A DNA stretch of 64,000 bases from DAOUAT01 sp964551735 (lineage in GTDB: Bacteria > Chloroflexota > Anaerolineae > CG2-30-64-16): assembly GCA_964551735.1 (NCBI GenBank), contig CAZKEF010000012.1:62001-126000 (forward strand). The letters are read 5' to 3'. Shown one piece after another: positions 28,060 through 36,034 of this stretch. The notes beneath the pieces are model-generated. The model was not told the origin of the DNA. It did no database searches and was given only the letters and a program-made list of their open reading frames with translations. Every line of letters begins with the position of its first letter. Position 1 is the first letter of the stretch. The translations under genes and the position numbers were made by a program.

Positions 28060-28827
28060 ATGGCTTTTTTTGCCGCCGACCTGCACTTGCACACCGTCCT
28101 CTCGGCGTGCGCCGAGAGCGAGATGTTGCCCGACCTGATCCTGGAGCGTGCGAGCGTTCTGGGGCTAGATATCATCGCTGTCACCGACCATAACTCGGCA
28201 GAAAACGCGGCTGCGATGATCCGGGCCGCTGAAAACACTGGGATTATCGTCTGGCCGGGCATGGAGCTGCAATCACGGGAAGAGGCACACCTGCTATGCC
28301 TGTTCGATACGTTGGCGCAGGCGCTGCAATGGCAAGCGATCGTTTACACCAGCCTGCCGCCCTTGAAAAACAAACCCGCTATTTTTGGCCAGCAAGTGAT
28401 GCTGGCGCCGGACGGCGAACCGATCGGCTACTGCGACCGGCTTCTGGCGACATCGTCGGCGCTTTCGGTGGATGAAGCCGTCGCCGGCGTGCGCGGGTTG
28501 GGTGGTTTGTGCATCCCGGCGCACGTTGACCGGCCAATGTACAGCATCATCGCAAACCTGGGCTTCATCCCGCCGGAGCTGGATATCCCGGGCGTGGAGA
28601 TCTCGCACCTGCTGGGCCCGAAGGAGGCGCGTGCTCGCTTTCCGCACCTGGCGCGCTACGGGCTGATCGCCGATAGCGACGCCCATCGGCTCAGTGAGAT
28701 ACGCAAACGCAACACTCTGAAGATGGCGGCCCCGACGGTGGCCGAATTGGCGTTGGCGCTGGCAGGCCGGGAAGGCCGAGGCGTTTGGATTGACGGTTTG
28801 CGCACCAACCGTGAAGGCGCCGACTGA
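28060..28827 (+). CDS. PHP-domain phosphoesterase
   Basis: 255 residues with the PHP metal motifs: DLHLHT at the N terminus, VTDHN near residue 48, PAHVDR near 160 and DSDAH near 207. Such proteins are trinuclear metal phosphoesterases acting on histidinol phosphate, nucleotides or other phosphate esters. The substrate here is unknown. It belongs to the conserved hydrogenase-associated regulatory cassette, which suggests a signalling nucleotide or phosphoprotein-linked role. Confidence 0.88.
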   Translation: MAFFAADLHLHTVLSACAESEMLPDLILERASVLGLDIIAVTDHNSAENAAAMIRAAENTGIIVWPGMELQSREEAHLLCLFDTLAQALQWQAIVYTSLPPLKNKPAIFGQQVMLAPDGEPIGYCDRLLATSSALSVDEAVAGVRGLGGLCIPAHVDRPMYSIIANLGFIPPELDIPGVEISHLLGPKEARARFPHLARYGLIADSDAHRLSEIRKRNTLKMAAPTVAELALALAGREGRGVWIDGLRTNREGAD

Positions 28828-28830
28828 GCA

Positions 28831-30033
28831 GTGGCACGGTCCATGACACCTCCTAGGCTTTGGATCGAAACAGCGCACGAGACGTGGCCCGGCACCGCTG
28901 ATGAAGGATCCGGCATCATCCTTCGCACCTTATCAACTGAGGACCGTTTCCTGGCGTTGCTGGCGCACGAGAACGGCTGGGCTGCCCCAGTTCCTCGTGC
29001 TGCGCTGCTCGCTGCGTGGGAGGCGTGGGCGTGGGGGGCCGAGTTCACACTTACCGGCGAGCGCTTGCTGGCGAAGTTACCGGTCGGAATGCACCTGCCG
29101 TGGGCCGTGCTGGCAGCAGGGCCGATGAGCACCGGGGGGGGCCGCCCGGTGCAACTGGTGGAGTGCGACGCGCCGCCGATGTTCTACGCGCGGCGGGGCG
29201 AGGTGGTTTTGCTGCCGGTAGTCGAGGAGGAAGCGCACGGTCGGCTGTTACGTCGCTGCGACTTCGACGTTCGGGACGGCGACCACCTGGCGTTGGTCAG
29301 CGAAAATTACATTCGTGCCAAAGGCGGCGCCCAACCGTGGAGTTGGCGCGACATCGCTGTGTCTATCCGTCGCTTGATAGTCACCGGCGGCAGCGCGGCG
29401 GAGTTGGCAGGGGCGTTGGCGCGGCTGGCAGATAGCCGATGGCAGACGGCGGATGGTAACCCCGCACACTCGCAATCCGCAGTTCGCAGACCGCAATCGG
29501 CGATTTCGATCCTCGCCATGCGCGTCCGGCCCATGCGCAGCGTGACGGTGTGGACCGGGCCGCCAGTTGACCGGAGGCAGGATCAGAAGGTGCTGGCGAA
29601 GCTGCTGGCCGAGGAGGGGATGCGCGTCATCTGCGGCGACACCACCGCCGAAATCGCGGCCAGGCTGCCAGGTGGCAGGCTGGAGATGGAACCACCACCG
29701 CCGGAGGGCTGGGGCGAAGTGCCGCCGATATTGCGTTTGACCGGGTCCGCCGAGCGGGTGGATCTGATCACCGAAGGCGCGGTGACGCTGCGGGTGGTGT
29801 GCGGGCGGCTGGCCGAAGCGCAGCGGCCGCGTGACCTGGCAGGCCGGCACGACGGCGCCTCCCGGCTGGCGAAGCTGCTGTTGGAAGCCGACAAGGTCAC
29901 CTTCCTGGTCGGTTTGGCCGTGAACCCGGCGCAAACTGAGCGGGATGGGACGCCGTTGCGCAAAACAGCGGTCAGGAAGTTGACACAAGCATTGACAGTT
30001 CATGGAAAGATCGTAAGCCTGGAGGAATTCTGA
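28831..30033 (+). CDS. Degenerate SpoIIE-like protein with conserved C-terminal domain
   Basis: 400 residues from GTG 28831, or 396 from ATG 28843; neither has a clear ribosome site. The centre (about 105-205) aligns by eye with the PP2C/SpoIIE fold seen in hydrogenase-linked phosphatases (PPMFYARRG, then GDHLALVSEN where active enzymes have a GD-x-SDG motif). The C-terminal part (about 230-350; VTVWTGPPVD, DLITEG) resembles the extension of those SpoIIE proteins. The metal-binding Asp residues are not visible, so it is probably catalytically dead. A heptamer-repeat tract interrupts it near residues 198-226. Identification rests on recalled pattern similarity. Confidence 0.6.
   Translation: MARSMTPPRLWIETAHETWPGTADEGSGIILRTLSTEDRFLALLAHENGWAAPVPRAALLAAWEAWAWGAEFTLTGERLLAKLPVGMHLPWAVLAAGPMSTGGGRPVQLVECDAPPMFYARRGEVVLLPVVEEEAHGRLLRRCDFDVRDGDHLALVSENYIRAKGGAQPWSWRDIAVSIRRLIVTGGSAAELAGALARLADSRWQTADGNPAHSQSAVRRPQSAISILAMRVRPMRSVTVWTGPPVDRRQDQKVLAKLLAEEGMRVICGDTTAEIAARLPGGRLEMEPPPPEGWGEVPPILRLTGSAERVDLITEGAVTLRVVCGRLAEAQRPRDLAGRHDGASRLAKLLLEADKVTFLVGLAVNPAQTERDGTPLRKTAVRKLTQALTVHGKIVSLEEF
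29424..29507 (+). repeat. Heptanucleotide tandem repeat tract inside a coding region
   Basis: Seven-base units of GCAATCC/GCAGACC type, preceded by CGATGGC/AGACGGC-type units, form the linker between the two parts of the degenerate SpoIIE-like gene. The frame stays open through the tract. Confidence 0.7.
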
Positions 30034-30089
30034 CTCTTTGCAGCGGGAAGATTTGCATATGCGATACCCCACCGAAGGAGGTACCGTTC

Positions 30090-30935
30090 ATGGAAAAACC
30101 GAAAATCGGCGTCTACGTCTGTGACTGTGGCGTGAACATCGCGGCCACGGTCAATGTCCCCGAAGTCGTCAGGTTCGCGGAGGGGCTGCCGAACGTGACC
30201 GTGGCGCGTGAGTACAAATACATGTGCTCCGACCCCGGCCAAAAGATGATCAAAGAGGACATCAAACAATTCGGGCTGGACCGTGTCGTCGTCGCCGCAT
30301 GCACGCCCCGCATGCACGAACCGACCTTTCAGAACGCCGTCAACGAAGCTGGCATGAACCCGTACCACTTCGCCATGGCGAACATCCGCGAGCACGTTTC
30401 GTGGGTGGTCAAGGATGTGCCGGCGGGCACCGAGAAGGCCAAGCGGCTGGTCAACGCCACCGTGATGCGCGTGGCGCTCCAGACGGAGTTGTACGCGCGC
30501 AAGGAGCCGGTGACGCCAGCCGCGCTGATCGTCGGCGGCGGCATCGCGGGCATCCAGGCCGCGCTCACGGTCGCTGATGCGGGTTACAAGGTGTATCTGG
30601 TCGAGCGGGAATCGTCCATCGGCGGGCACATGGCCCAACTGGACAAGACGTTCCCAACGCTCGACTGTAGCACCTGAATTCTGGGGCCCAAAATGATGGA
30701 TGCCGGTCGGCATCCCCAGATAGAACTCCTGACCTACAGCGAAGTCGAAGAGGTGTCCGGCTACGTGGGCAACTTCAAGGTGAAGGTGCGCAAGAAGGCC
30801 CGCTATGTGGACACGGACGCGTGCACCGGTTGCGGCTTGTGCTGGCAGGAATGCCTCACCGTGCGCATCCCGCAGCTCAAGCTCATCAAGATGGGCGAGA
30901 TGAGCCTGGGTGAAAGGAGGCCCGGCGACCGATGA
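30090..30935 (+). CDS. hdrA: Split HdrA, N-terminal half, with selenocysteine
   Basis: N-terminal half of heterodisulfide reductase A: an N-terminal CDCG-containing domain, the FAD-binding turn VGGGIAG (about residue 147), then TLDCST-U-ILGPKM. The in-frame TGA (30675-30677, codon 196) aligns with a conserved HdrA cysteine that is Sec in some methanogens. A 4Fe-4S motif CTGCGLCWQEC (about 245-255) follows, and the frame stops at codon 282, where full HdrA would continue for about 350 residues. The missing half is fused to the gene at 33793. AGGAGG precedes the start; its stop overlaps the nuoE start (ATGA). If functional, the FAD site must be built from two chains. Confidence 0.9.
30698..30715 (+). 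promoter_or_regulatory. Candidate bacterial SECIS element of hdrA
   Basis: A perfect 7-bp stem (GGATGCC / GGCATCC) closes the loop GGTC at 30705-30708, 27 bases after the in-frame TGA. Distance, short apical loop and leading G fit the loose bacterial SECIS consensus. Confidence 0.65.
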
Positions 30936-31489
30936 ACGAGTACAGTGCGCAACGCGTCGAAGAGATCATCCGCAGCTACAACTCGGACCTGACCAACGGC
31001 CTAGCGATCCTCCAGGACATCCAGCGCGAATATAACTATCTGCCCCGCCAGGCGTTAGAGCTGGTTGCGGCCCGCGTGGGATTGCCCGTGGGCCACGTCT
31101 ACCGCCTGGCCACCTTCTTCAAGGCCTTCAGCCTCAACCCCAAGGGCGAGCACCAATGTAAGGTCTGCCTGGGCACCGCCTGCCACGTCAAGGGCGGTGC
31201 GCTGATCCTGGAGACGCTGGAGAAGGAGCTGGGCGTCAAAGCGGGCAACACCACAGCCGACGGCAGGTTCTCGCTGGAAGGGGTGCGCTGCCTGGGCGCC
31301 TGTGCCCTGGCCCCCATCGTGGTCATTGATGATGAGCCGTTGGGCCAGATGACGTCGGATGCCGCCGCGGGCAAAGTACGCGACCTGCGCGCCGGCAAGG
31401 CCGTGCCCGTGCCGGCCCAGGTGACGCCGAAAGCGGCGGTCAAAGCACCGGTAGACATATCAGCCGTGCCGCCGAAGGGGAGCCGGTAG
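30932..31489 (+). CDS. nuoE: NuoE/HndA-like [2Fe-2S] subunit
   Basis: 185 residues of the NuoE family, paralogous to the gene at 13960. 2Fe-2S ligands lie in CLGTACHVKG and CLGACALAP. The last about 35 residues are a low-complexity Ala/Pro/Lys tail. The start overlaps the hdrA stop, and a GAAAGGAGG lies within the hdrA end. It is the first gene of the NADH-oxidising module inserted between the two HdrA halves. Confidence 0.92.
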   Translation: MNEYSAQRVEEIIRSYNSDLTNGLAILQDIQREYNYLPRQALELVAARVGLPVGHVYRLATFFKAFSLNPKGEHQCKVCLGTACHVKGGALILETLEKELGVKAGNTTADGRFSLEGVRCLGACALAPIVVIDDEPLGQMTSDAAAGKVRDLRAGKAVPVPAQVTPKAAVKAPVDISAVPPKGSR

Positions 31490-31512
31490 TCCCCGCCAAA
31501 GGAGACGAAACC

Positions 31513-31887
31513 ATGCCTCAACTCAAAAGCCTAGACGAACTCCGCTCCTTGCGTGCGCGGCTCCAACAGGATATCAGAACTCGCACCGAGTCTAGCACCA
31601 CGATTACCGTGGGCATGGGCACGTGCGGCATCGCAGCCGGCGCGCGCGAGGTGATGCAGGCCTTTCTCGACGAGCTGACGGCTCGCCAGATTGACGCCCA
31701 CGTCGTCACGACGGGATGCATCGGCATGTGCTCCAAGGAGCCGCTGGTGGACATCCAGCAGGGCGATGGCCCTCGCATCACTTACGGCAACATTGACACA
31801 ACCATGGTGCCGCGCATCATCGAAGAGCACATCATCCAAGGTCAGGTGGTGGGGCCGTGGGTGGTGGGCCAGGCGGCAAGGGGGTAA
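31513..31887 (+). CDS. HndB-like thioredoxin-fold ferredoxin
   Basis: 124 residues, a paralogue of 14496. Key features: GMGTCGIAAGAREV, TGCIGMCSKEPLVDI and the TYGNIDTTMVPRIIEEH tail. HndB-type proteins accompany NuoE and NuoF in NADP-reducing and bifurcating hydrogenases. It ends two bases before nuoF. Confidence 0.85.
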   Translation: MPQLKSLDELRSLRARLQQDIRTRTESSTTITVGMGTCGIAAGAREVMQAFLDELTARQIDAHVVTTGCIGMCSKEPLVDIQQGDGPRITYGNIDTTMVPRIIEEHIIQGQVVGPWVVGQAARG

Positions 31888-31889
31888 AG

Positions 31890-33788
31890 ATGGCAGATCT
31901 ACATCGAGCCGATGTCCTGGTCAGTTGTGGCCATGGCCGGGCCCCCGACTTCATCCCCGCCTTGCAGGAAGAGATCGCCCAGCGCGGCCTGGCTGAAGAG
32001 GTCAGGGTGGTCGAGACCGGCTGCCGCGGTTTCTGCAGCGTGGGGCCGGTGCTCACTATCGAGCCCGGCGGCATCTTCTACGCCAACGTCCAGGCGGCCG
32101 ATATCCCCGAGTTAGTGGAAGAGACACTGGTGAAGGGCCGCGTGGTGCAGAAGCTGTTGTACAAGGAGCCGGTGGGCCGCAAGGCCGTGCAGAAATACGA
32201 GCAGATCCCGTTTTACGCCAAACAGAAGCGCATCGTCCTGGGCAACTCCGGCCGCATCGAGCCGACCTCGATTGAAGAGTACATTGCGGTCGGCGGCTAC
32301 GAAGCCCTGGGCAAGGCGCTGGCCTCGCTGACGCCGGAGCAGGTGATTGACGAGATCAAGAAATCCGGCTTGCGCGGCCGGGGCGGCGCGGGCTTCTACA
32401 CCGGGCGCAAGTGGGAGCACACCCGCCACGCGCTCGGCGACGTCAAATATGTCATCGCCAACGGCGACGAAGGGGACCCCGGCGCGTTCATGGATCGTGC
32501 CTTGATGGAAGGCGATCCCCACGCGGTGCTCGAGGGCATGGTCATCGGCGGCTATGCCGTGGGCGCGCACCACGGCTACATCTACGTGCGCGACGAGTAC
32601 CCGCTGGCGGTGAAGAACCTCAGCATCGCCATCGAACAGGCGCGTGGATTCGGCCTGCTCGGCGCCGACATCCTGGGCTCCGGCTTCGATTTCGACATCA
32701 AGATCGTGCGCGGCGCGGGCGCGTTCGTGTGCGGCGAGTCCTCGGCGCTGATGCAATCGCTGGAAGGCAGGGTCGGCGAGCCGCGGGCCAAGCACGTCCA
32801 CGCCACCGACCGCGGCCTGTGGGATCGGCCGTCGTGCCTCAACAACGTCGAGACCTGGGCCAATGTCCCCCACATCATCAACAAGGGCGCGGATTGGTTC
32901 GCCAGCATCGGCACCGAGCGCAGCAAGGGCACCAAGGCGTTCTGCCTGGTGGGCAAGGTGCGCAACCCCGGCCTGATCGAAGTGCCCATGGGCATGAGCC
33001 TGAAAACCATTGTCAACGATATCGGCGGCGGACCGCCCAAGGGGCGCAAGATCAAGGCCGTGCAGACTGGCGGGCCATCCGGCGGTTGCATCCCGGCCGA
33101 GATGCTCGATATCCCGGTGGATTACGAGACCCTGACCGAAGCCGGCTCCATGATGGGCTCCGGCGGCATGATCGTGCTGGACGACCGGACCTGCATGGTG
33201 GACATTGCCCGCTACTTCCTGGAGTTCCTGAAGGACGAGTCGTGCGGCAAGTGCTCCACCTGCCGCGAGGGCATCAAGCGCATGCTGGAGATCCTGACCC
33301 GCATCTCCGATGGCACGGCCAGGCCGGGTGACCTGCCGATGCTGGAGGCGCTGGCGAAGACGGTGGCTTCCTCTTCGCTGTGCGGCCTGGGCAAGTCCGC
33401 GCCGAACCCGGTCATCAGCACGCTGCGCTACTTCCGCCACGAGTACGAGCAGCACATCAACGAGCAGTTCTGCGAGTCCGGCGTATGCCGCAACCTGGTG
33501 GCCTTCGTGATCCTGGAAGACAAGTGCAAGGGCTGCGGCCTGTGCGTCAAAGTCTGCTCGCAAGACGGCATCTCCGGCACGCTGAAGCAGCCGCACGAGA
33601 TTGACCAGGTGAAATGCATCCAGTGCGGCGCATGCTTCGAAGCGTGCAATCTCAACGCCATTCAGATTGTGCCGAGGTCGGCCGTGGTCGTCGGCCAGAC
33701 GACCGTGCCGGTGATCACGCAACCCGCGGCCGGCCGGAAGGCGTCGAGCGGCGGCAACGGCAACGGCCACAAGGTTGTGGGGAGGTGA
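31890..33788 (+). CDS. nuoF: NuoF/HndC-like NADH-binding flavoprotein
   Basis: 632 residues. A thioredoxin-like 2Fe-2S domain (about 5-110) is followed by the FMN/NADH domain (RGRGGAGFYTGRKW, GDEGDPGAFMD), the 4Fe-4S motif SCGKCSTCREG (about 450), and a C-terminal pair of ferredoxin motifs CKGCGLCVKVC and CIQCGACFEAC (about 545-590). This is the HydB/HndC architecture of bifurcating hydrogenases, where FMN may act as the bifurcation site. ATG 31890 starts two bases after the previous stop. Confidence 0.94.
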   Translation: MADLHRADVLVSCGHGRAPDFIPALQEEIAQRGLAEEVRVVETGCRGFCSVGPVLTIEPGGIFYANVQAADIPELVEETLVKGRVVQKLLYKEPVGRKAVQKYEQIPFYAKQKRIVLGNSGRIEPTSIEEYIAVGGYEALGKALASLTPEQVIDEIKKSGLRGRGGAGFYTGRKWEHTRHALGDVKYVIANGDEGDPGAFMDRALMEGDPHAVLEGMVIGGYAVGAHHGYIYVRDEYPLAVKNLSIAIEQARGFGLLGADILGSGFDFDIKIVRGAGAFVCGESSALMQSLEGRVGEPRAKHVHATDRGLWDRPSCLNNVETWANVPHIINKGADWFASIGTERSKGTKAFCLVGKVRNPGLIEVPMGMSLKTIVNDIGGGPPKGRKIKAVQTGGPSGGCIPAEMLDIPVDYETLTEAGSMMGSGGMIVLDDRTCMVDIARYFLEFLKDESCGKCSTCREGIKRMLEILTRISDGTARPGDLPMLEALAKTVASSSLCGLGKSAPNPVISTLRYFRHEYEQHINEQFCESGVCRNLVAFVILEDKCKGCGLCVKVCSQDGISGTLKQPHEIDQVKCIQCGACFEACNLNAIQIVPRSAVVVGQTTVPVITQPAAGRKASSGGNGNGHKVVGR

Positions 33789-33792
33789 AGAC

Positions 33793-35592
33793 ATGGCAAA
33801 AACAACACTGACCATTGACGGCCAGATCATCCAGGCCGACGACAGCATGACCATCCTGGAGGTCTGCCGCAAGAATAACATTCACATCCCCACGCTGTGC
33901 TACCATCCGGTGCTGGAACCATACGGCGCGTGCCGCCTGTGTACGGTCGAGGTCGTTCGCAAGGGCTGGTCGAGCCTGCACACCTCCTGCACCCACCCGG
34001 CATGGGACGGGATCGAGGTCAAGACTAACTCGCCGGAAGTGCGCGAGGCGCGCAAGATGATCATGAGCCTGATGCTCTCACGCACGCCCAATGTGCCGAT
34101 CATCCAGGAGCTGGCCGCAGAGTACGGTGTGACCGAGCCGCCCTTCGCGGTGGATGACCCCAACGAGAAGTGCATCCTGTGCGGGCTGTGCGTGCGCGTG
34201 TGCAACGACATGGTCAAGGCGCATGTGCTTAACTTCTCCGATCGGGGCGTGGATCGCAAGGTTGGCCCGCCGTTCATGGAGAAGACGCGGCAGTGCATCG
34301 GCTGCGGCGCATGCACCATCGTCTGCCCCACCGGCGCCATCGAGATCGTGCTGGAGGAAGCCGGCATCTACGCAGAGAAGCCGCTGGGCCCCACGGCGGC
34401 CATCTACGTGCCGTCGCTGCAGGCGGTGCCCCGCGCGCCGGTGATTGACACCGACTCGTGCATCCGCTTCCGGCAGTACGACCGCTCCAACGGGGAGATC
34501 GCCGACGCGTGCGGCGCGTGCCAGCAGCTTTGCGAGGCGAACGCGATTGACTTCACGCAAAAGGACGAAGTCATCGAGCTGGACGTGGGTGCCATCATCG
34601 TGGCGACCGGCTTCCAGATGTGGGATTCCAGTAAGCTCAGCCAGTACTCCTACGGCAAATCCCCCAACATCATCACCGCGCTGGAGTTCGAGCGGCTGTC
34701 CAACGCCAGCGGCCCCACCGGTGGCCAGATCGTAACCGCGGATGGCGTCAAGCCGGAGCGCGTCGCGATCATCCACTGCGTTGGCTCGCGCGACAAGAAC
34801 GTTAACGCGCACGAGTACTGCTCGCGCATCTGCTGCATGTACTCACTGAAGCAGGCCCACCTGGTGCGCGATAAGACGCATGCCGATGTCTACGAGTTCT
34901 ACATGGACATGCGCGCGTTCGGCAAGGGCTACGAGGAGTTTTACGAACGCGTCCAGGAAGAGGGCGTCGTGATGGTGCGCGGCCGCGGGGCCGAGGTCCA
35001 GGTGCTGCCCTCCGGCAAGCTCCGTGTGACCGGTGAAGATGCGAACCTGGGCAAGCTGGTAGCCGTGGACGTGGACATGGTGGTGTTGAGCTCGGCCATC
35101 GAGGCGCCGGCCGACGCGTCGAAAGTCGGCTCGCTGTTCGGCCTCTCCCGCACCTCCGATGGCTGGTTCGCCGAGGCGCATCCCAAGCTGAAGCCGGTGG
35201 AGACCAACACCGACGGCGTCTTCCTGGCCGGCTGCGCGCAGGGGCCGAAGGACGTGCCCGACACCGTGGCGCACGCGGGCGCGGCCGCAGCGCAGGCGCT
35301 GGCGCTGCTGAACAAGGGCGAAGTGACCATCTCGCCGCAGGTGGCGGTGGTGGACGAAAAGCTCTGCTCCGCATGCAAGACCTGCCTGTCGGTGTGCCCG
35401 TATGGTGCGATCAGCTTCGTCGTGGACGCGAACAGCGCGCGCATTAACGAGGCGCTGTGCAAGGGCTGCGGCACCTGTGTGGCGACCTGCCCGGCGGGCG
35501 CGATCACCGGCCAGCACTTCACCGACGAGCAGATCTACGCGCAGATCGAAGGGCTGTTCCGGCTGCCGGAGCGGGTGGAGGTGGTAAGATGA
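33793..35592 (+). CDS. HoxU-like ferredoxin fused to the HdrA C-terminal half
   Basis: 599 residues. About 1-195 is HoxU/NuoG-like: a 2Fe-2S domain (CYHPVLEPYGACRLC region) and two 4Fe-4S motifs, CILCGLCVRVC and CIGCGACTIVC. About 200-599 is the C-terminal half of HdrA, beginning at AIYVPSLQAVP, continuing through HCVGSRDKN, EYCSRICCMYSLK and the FAD-closing AGCAQGPKDVPDTVAHAG, and ending with two 4Fe-4S motifs CSACKTC and CKGCGTC. It resumes HdrA almost exactly where the gene at 30090 leaves off. No H-cluster motifs of [FeFe]-hydrogenase occur. ATG 33793 follows GGAGGTGA. It probably wires the NADH module directly to the Hdr flavin. Confidence 0.9.
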   Translation: MAKTTLTIDGQIIQADDSMTILEVCRKNNIHIPTLCYHPVLEPYGACRLCTVEVVRKGWSSLHTSCTHPAWDGIEVKTNSPEVREARKMIMSLMLSRTPNVPIIQELAAEYGVTEPPFAVDDPNEKCILCGLCVRVCNDMVKAHVLNFSDRGVDRKVGPPFMEKTRQCIGCGACTIVCPTGAIEIVLEEAGIYAEKPLGPTAAIYVPSLQAVPRAPVIDTDSCIRFRQYDRSNGEIADACGACQQLCEANAIDFTQKDEVIELDVGAIIVATGFQMWDSSKLSQYSYGKSPNIITALEFERLSNASGPTGGQIVTADGVKPERVAIIHCVGSRDKNVNAHEYCSRICCMYSLKQAHLVRDKTHADVYEFYMDMRAFGKGYEEFYERVQEEGVVMVRGRGAEVQVLPSGKLRVTGEDANLGKLVAVDVDMVVLSSAIEAPADASKVGSLFGLSRTSDGWFAEAHPKLKPVETNTDGVFLAGCAQGPKDVPDTVAHAGAAAAQALALLNKGEVTISPQVAVVDEKLCSACKTCLSVCPYGAISFVVDANSARINEALCKGCGTCVATCPAGAITGQHFTDEQIYAQIEGLFRLPERVEVVR

Positions 35593-36032
35593 GTACGAAC
35601 GGCAAATTCGAGCCGCGCATCGTCGGCTTCCTGTGTAACTGGTGCACCTATACGGCGGCCGACACGGCCGGCGTCTCGCGCATGGAGCAGCCGCCCAACG
35701 TGGACATCATCCGCTTCATGTGCACGGGGCGGATCGAGCCGGCCTTCGTGCTGAAAGCGTTCGCCGAGGGCGCGGATGGCGTGATCATCTCCGGCTGCCA
35801 TCCGCCCGGCGACTGCCACTACACCAACGGCAACTACAAGACCTTCCGCCGGATGCCGCTGGTGGAGGCGCTGTTGCAGCAGTACGGCATCGAGCCGGGC
35901 CGCTTCCACTGGGGGTGGATCTCCGGCGCAGAGGCCCCGAAATGGGCCGAGCTGGTGCGGGGCTTCACCGAGCAGGTGCGGGCGCTGGGCCCGTTGAATT
36001 GGAAGCAGCAGCTCGCGAGCAAGGAGGATTGA
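35589..36032 (+). CDS. mvhD: MvhD-like electron-transfer subunit
   Basis: 147 residues of the MvhD/FrhD-type family, with CNWCTYTAADTAG near the N terminus, FMCTGR and GCHPPGDCHY. It binds a 2Fe-2S cluster and connects the F420-non-reducing hydrogenase to HdrA. All metal ligands are Cys here, although some archaeal homologues use Sec. ATGA overlap with the HoxU-HdrA gene supports a physical link. Confidence 0.93.
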   Translation: MSTNGKFEPRIVGFLCNWCTYTAADTAGVSRMEQPPNVDIIRFMCTGRIEPAFVLKAFAEGADGVIISGCHPPGDCHYTNGNYKTFRRMPLVEALLQQYGIEPGRFHWGWISGAEAPKWAELVRGFTEQVRALGPLNWKQQLASKED

Positions 36033-36034
36033 CG

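Noticed and set aside
33793..35592. [FeFe]-hydrogenase catalytic subunit
   Set aside because: The N-terminal ferredoxin domains look like those of HydA, but no H-cluster motifs follow; the remainder is clearly the HdrA C-terminal half.
35589..36032. Sec in MvhD
   Set aside because: Some archaeal homologues use Sec, but all ligand codons here are Cys and there is no in-frame TGA.
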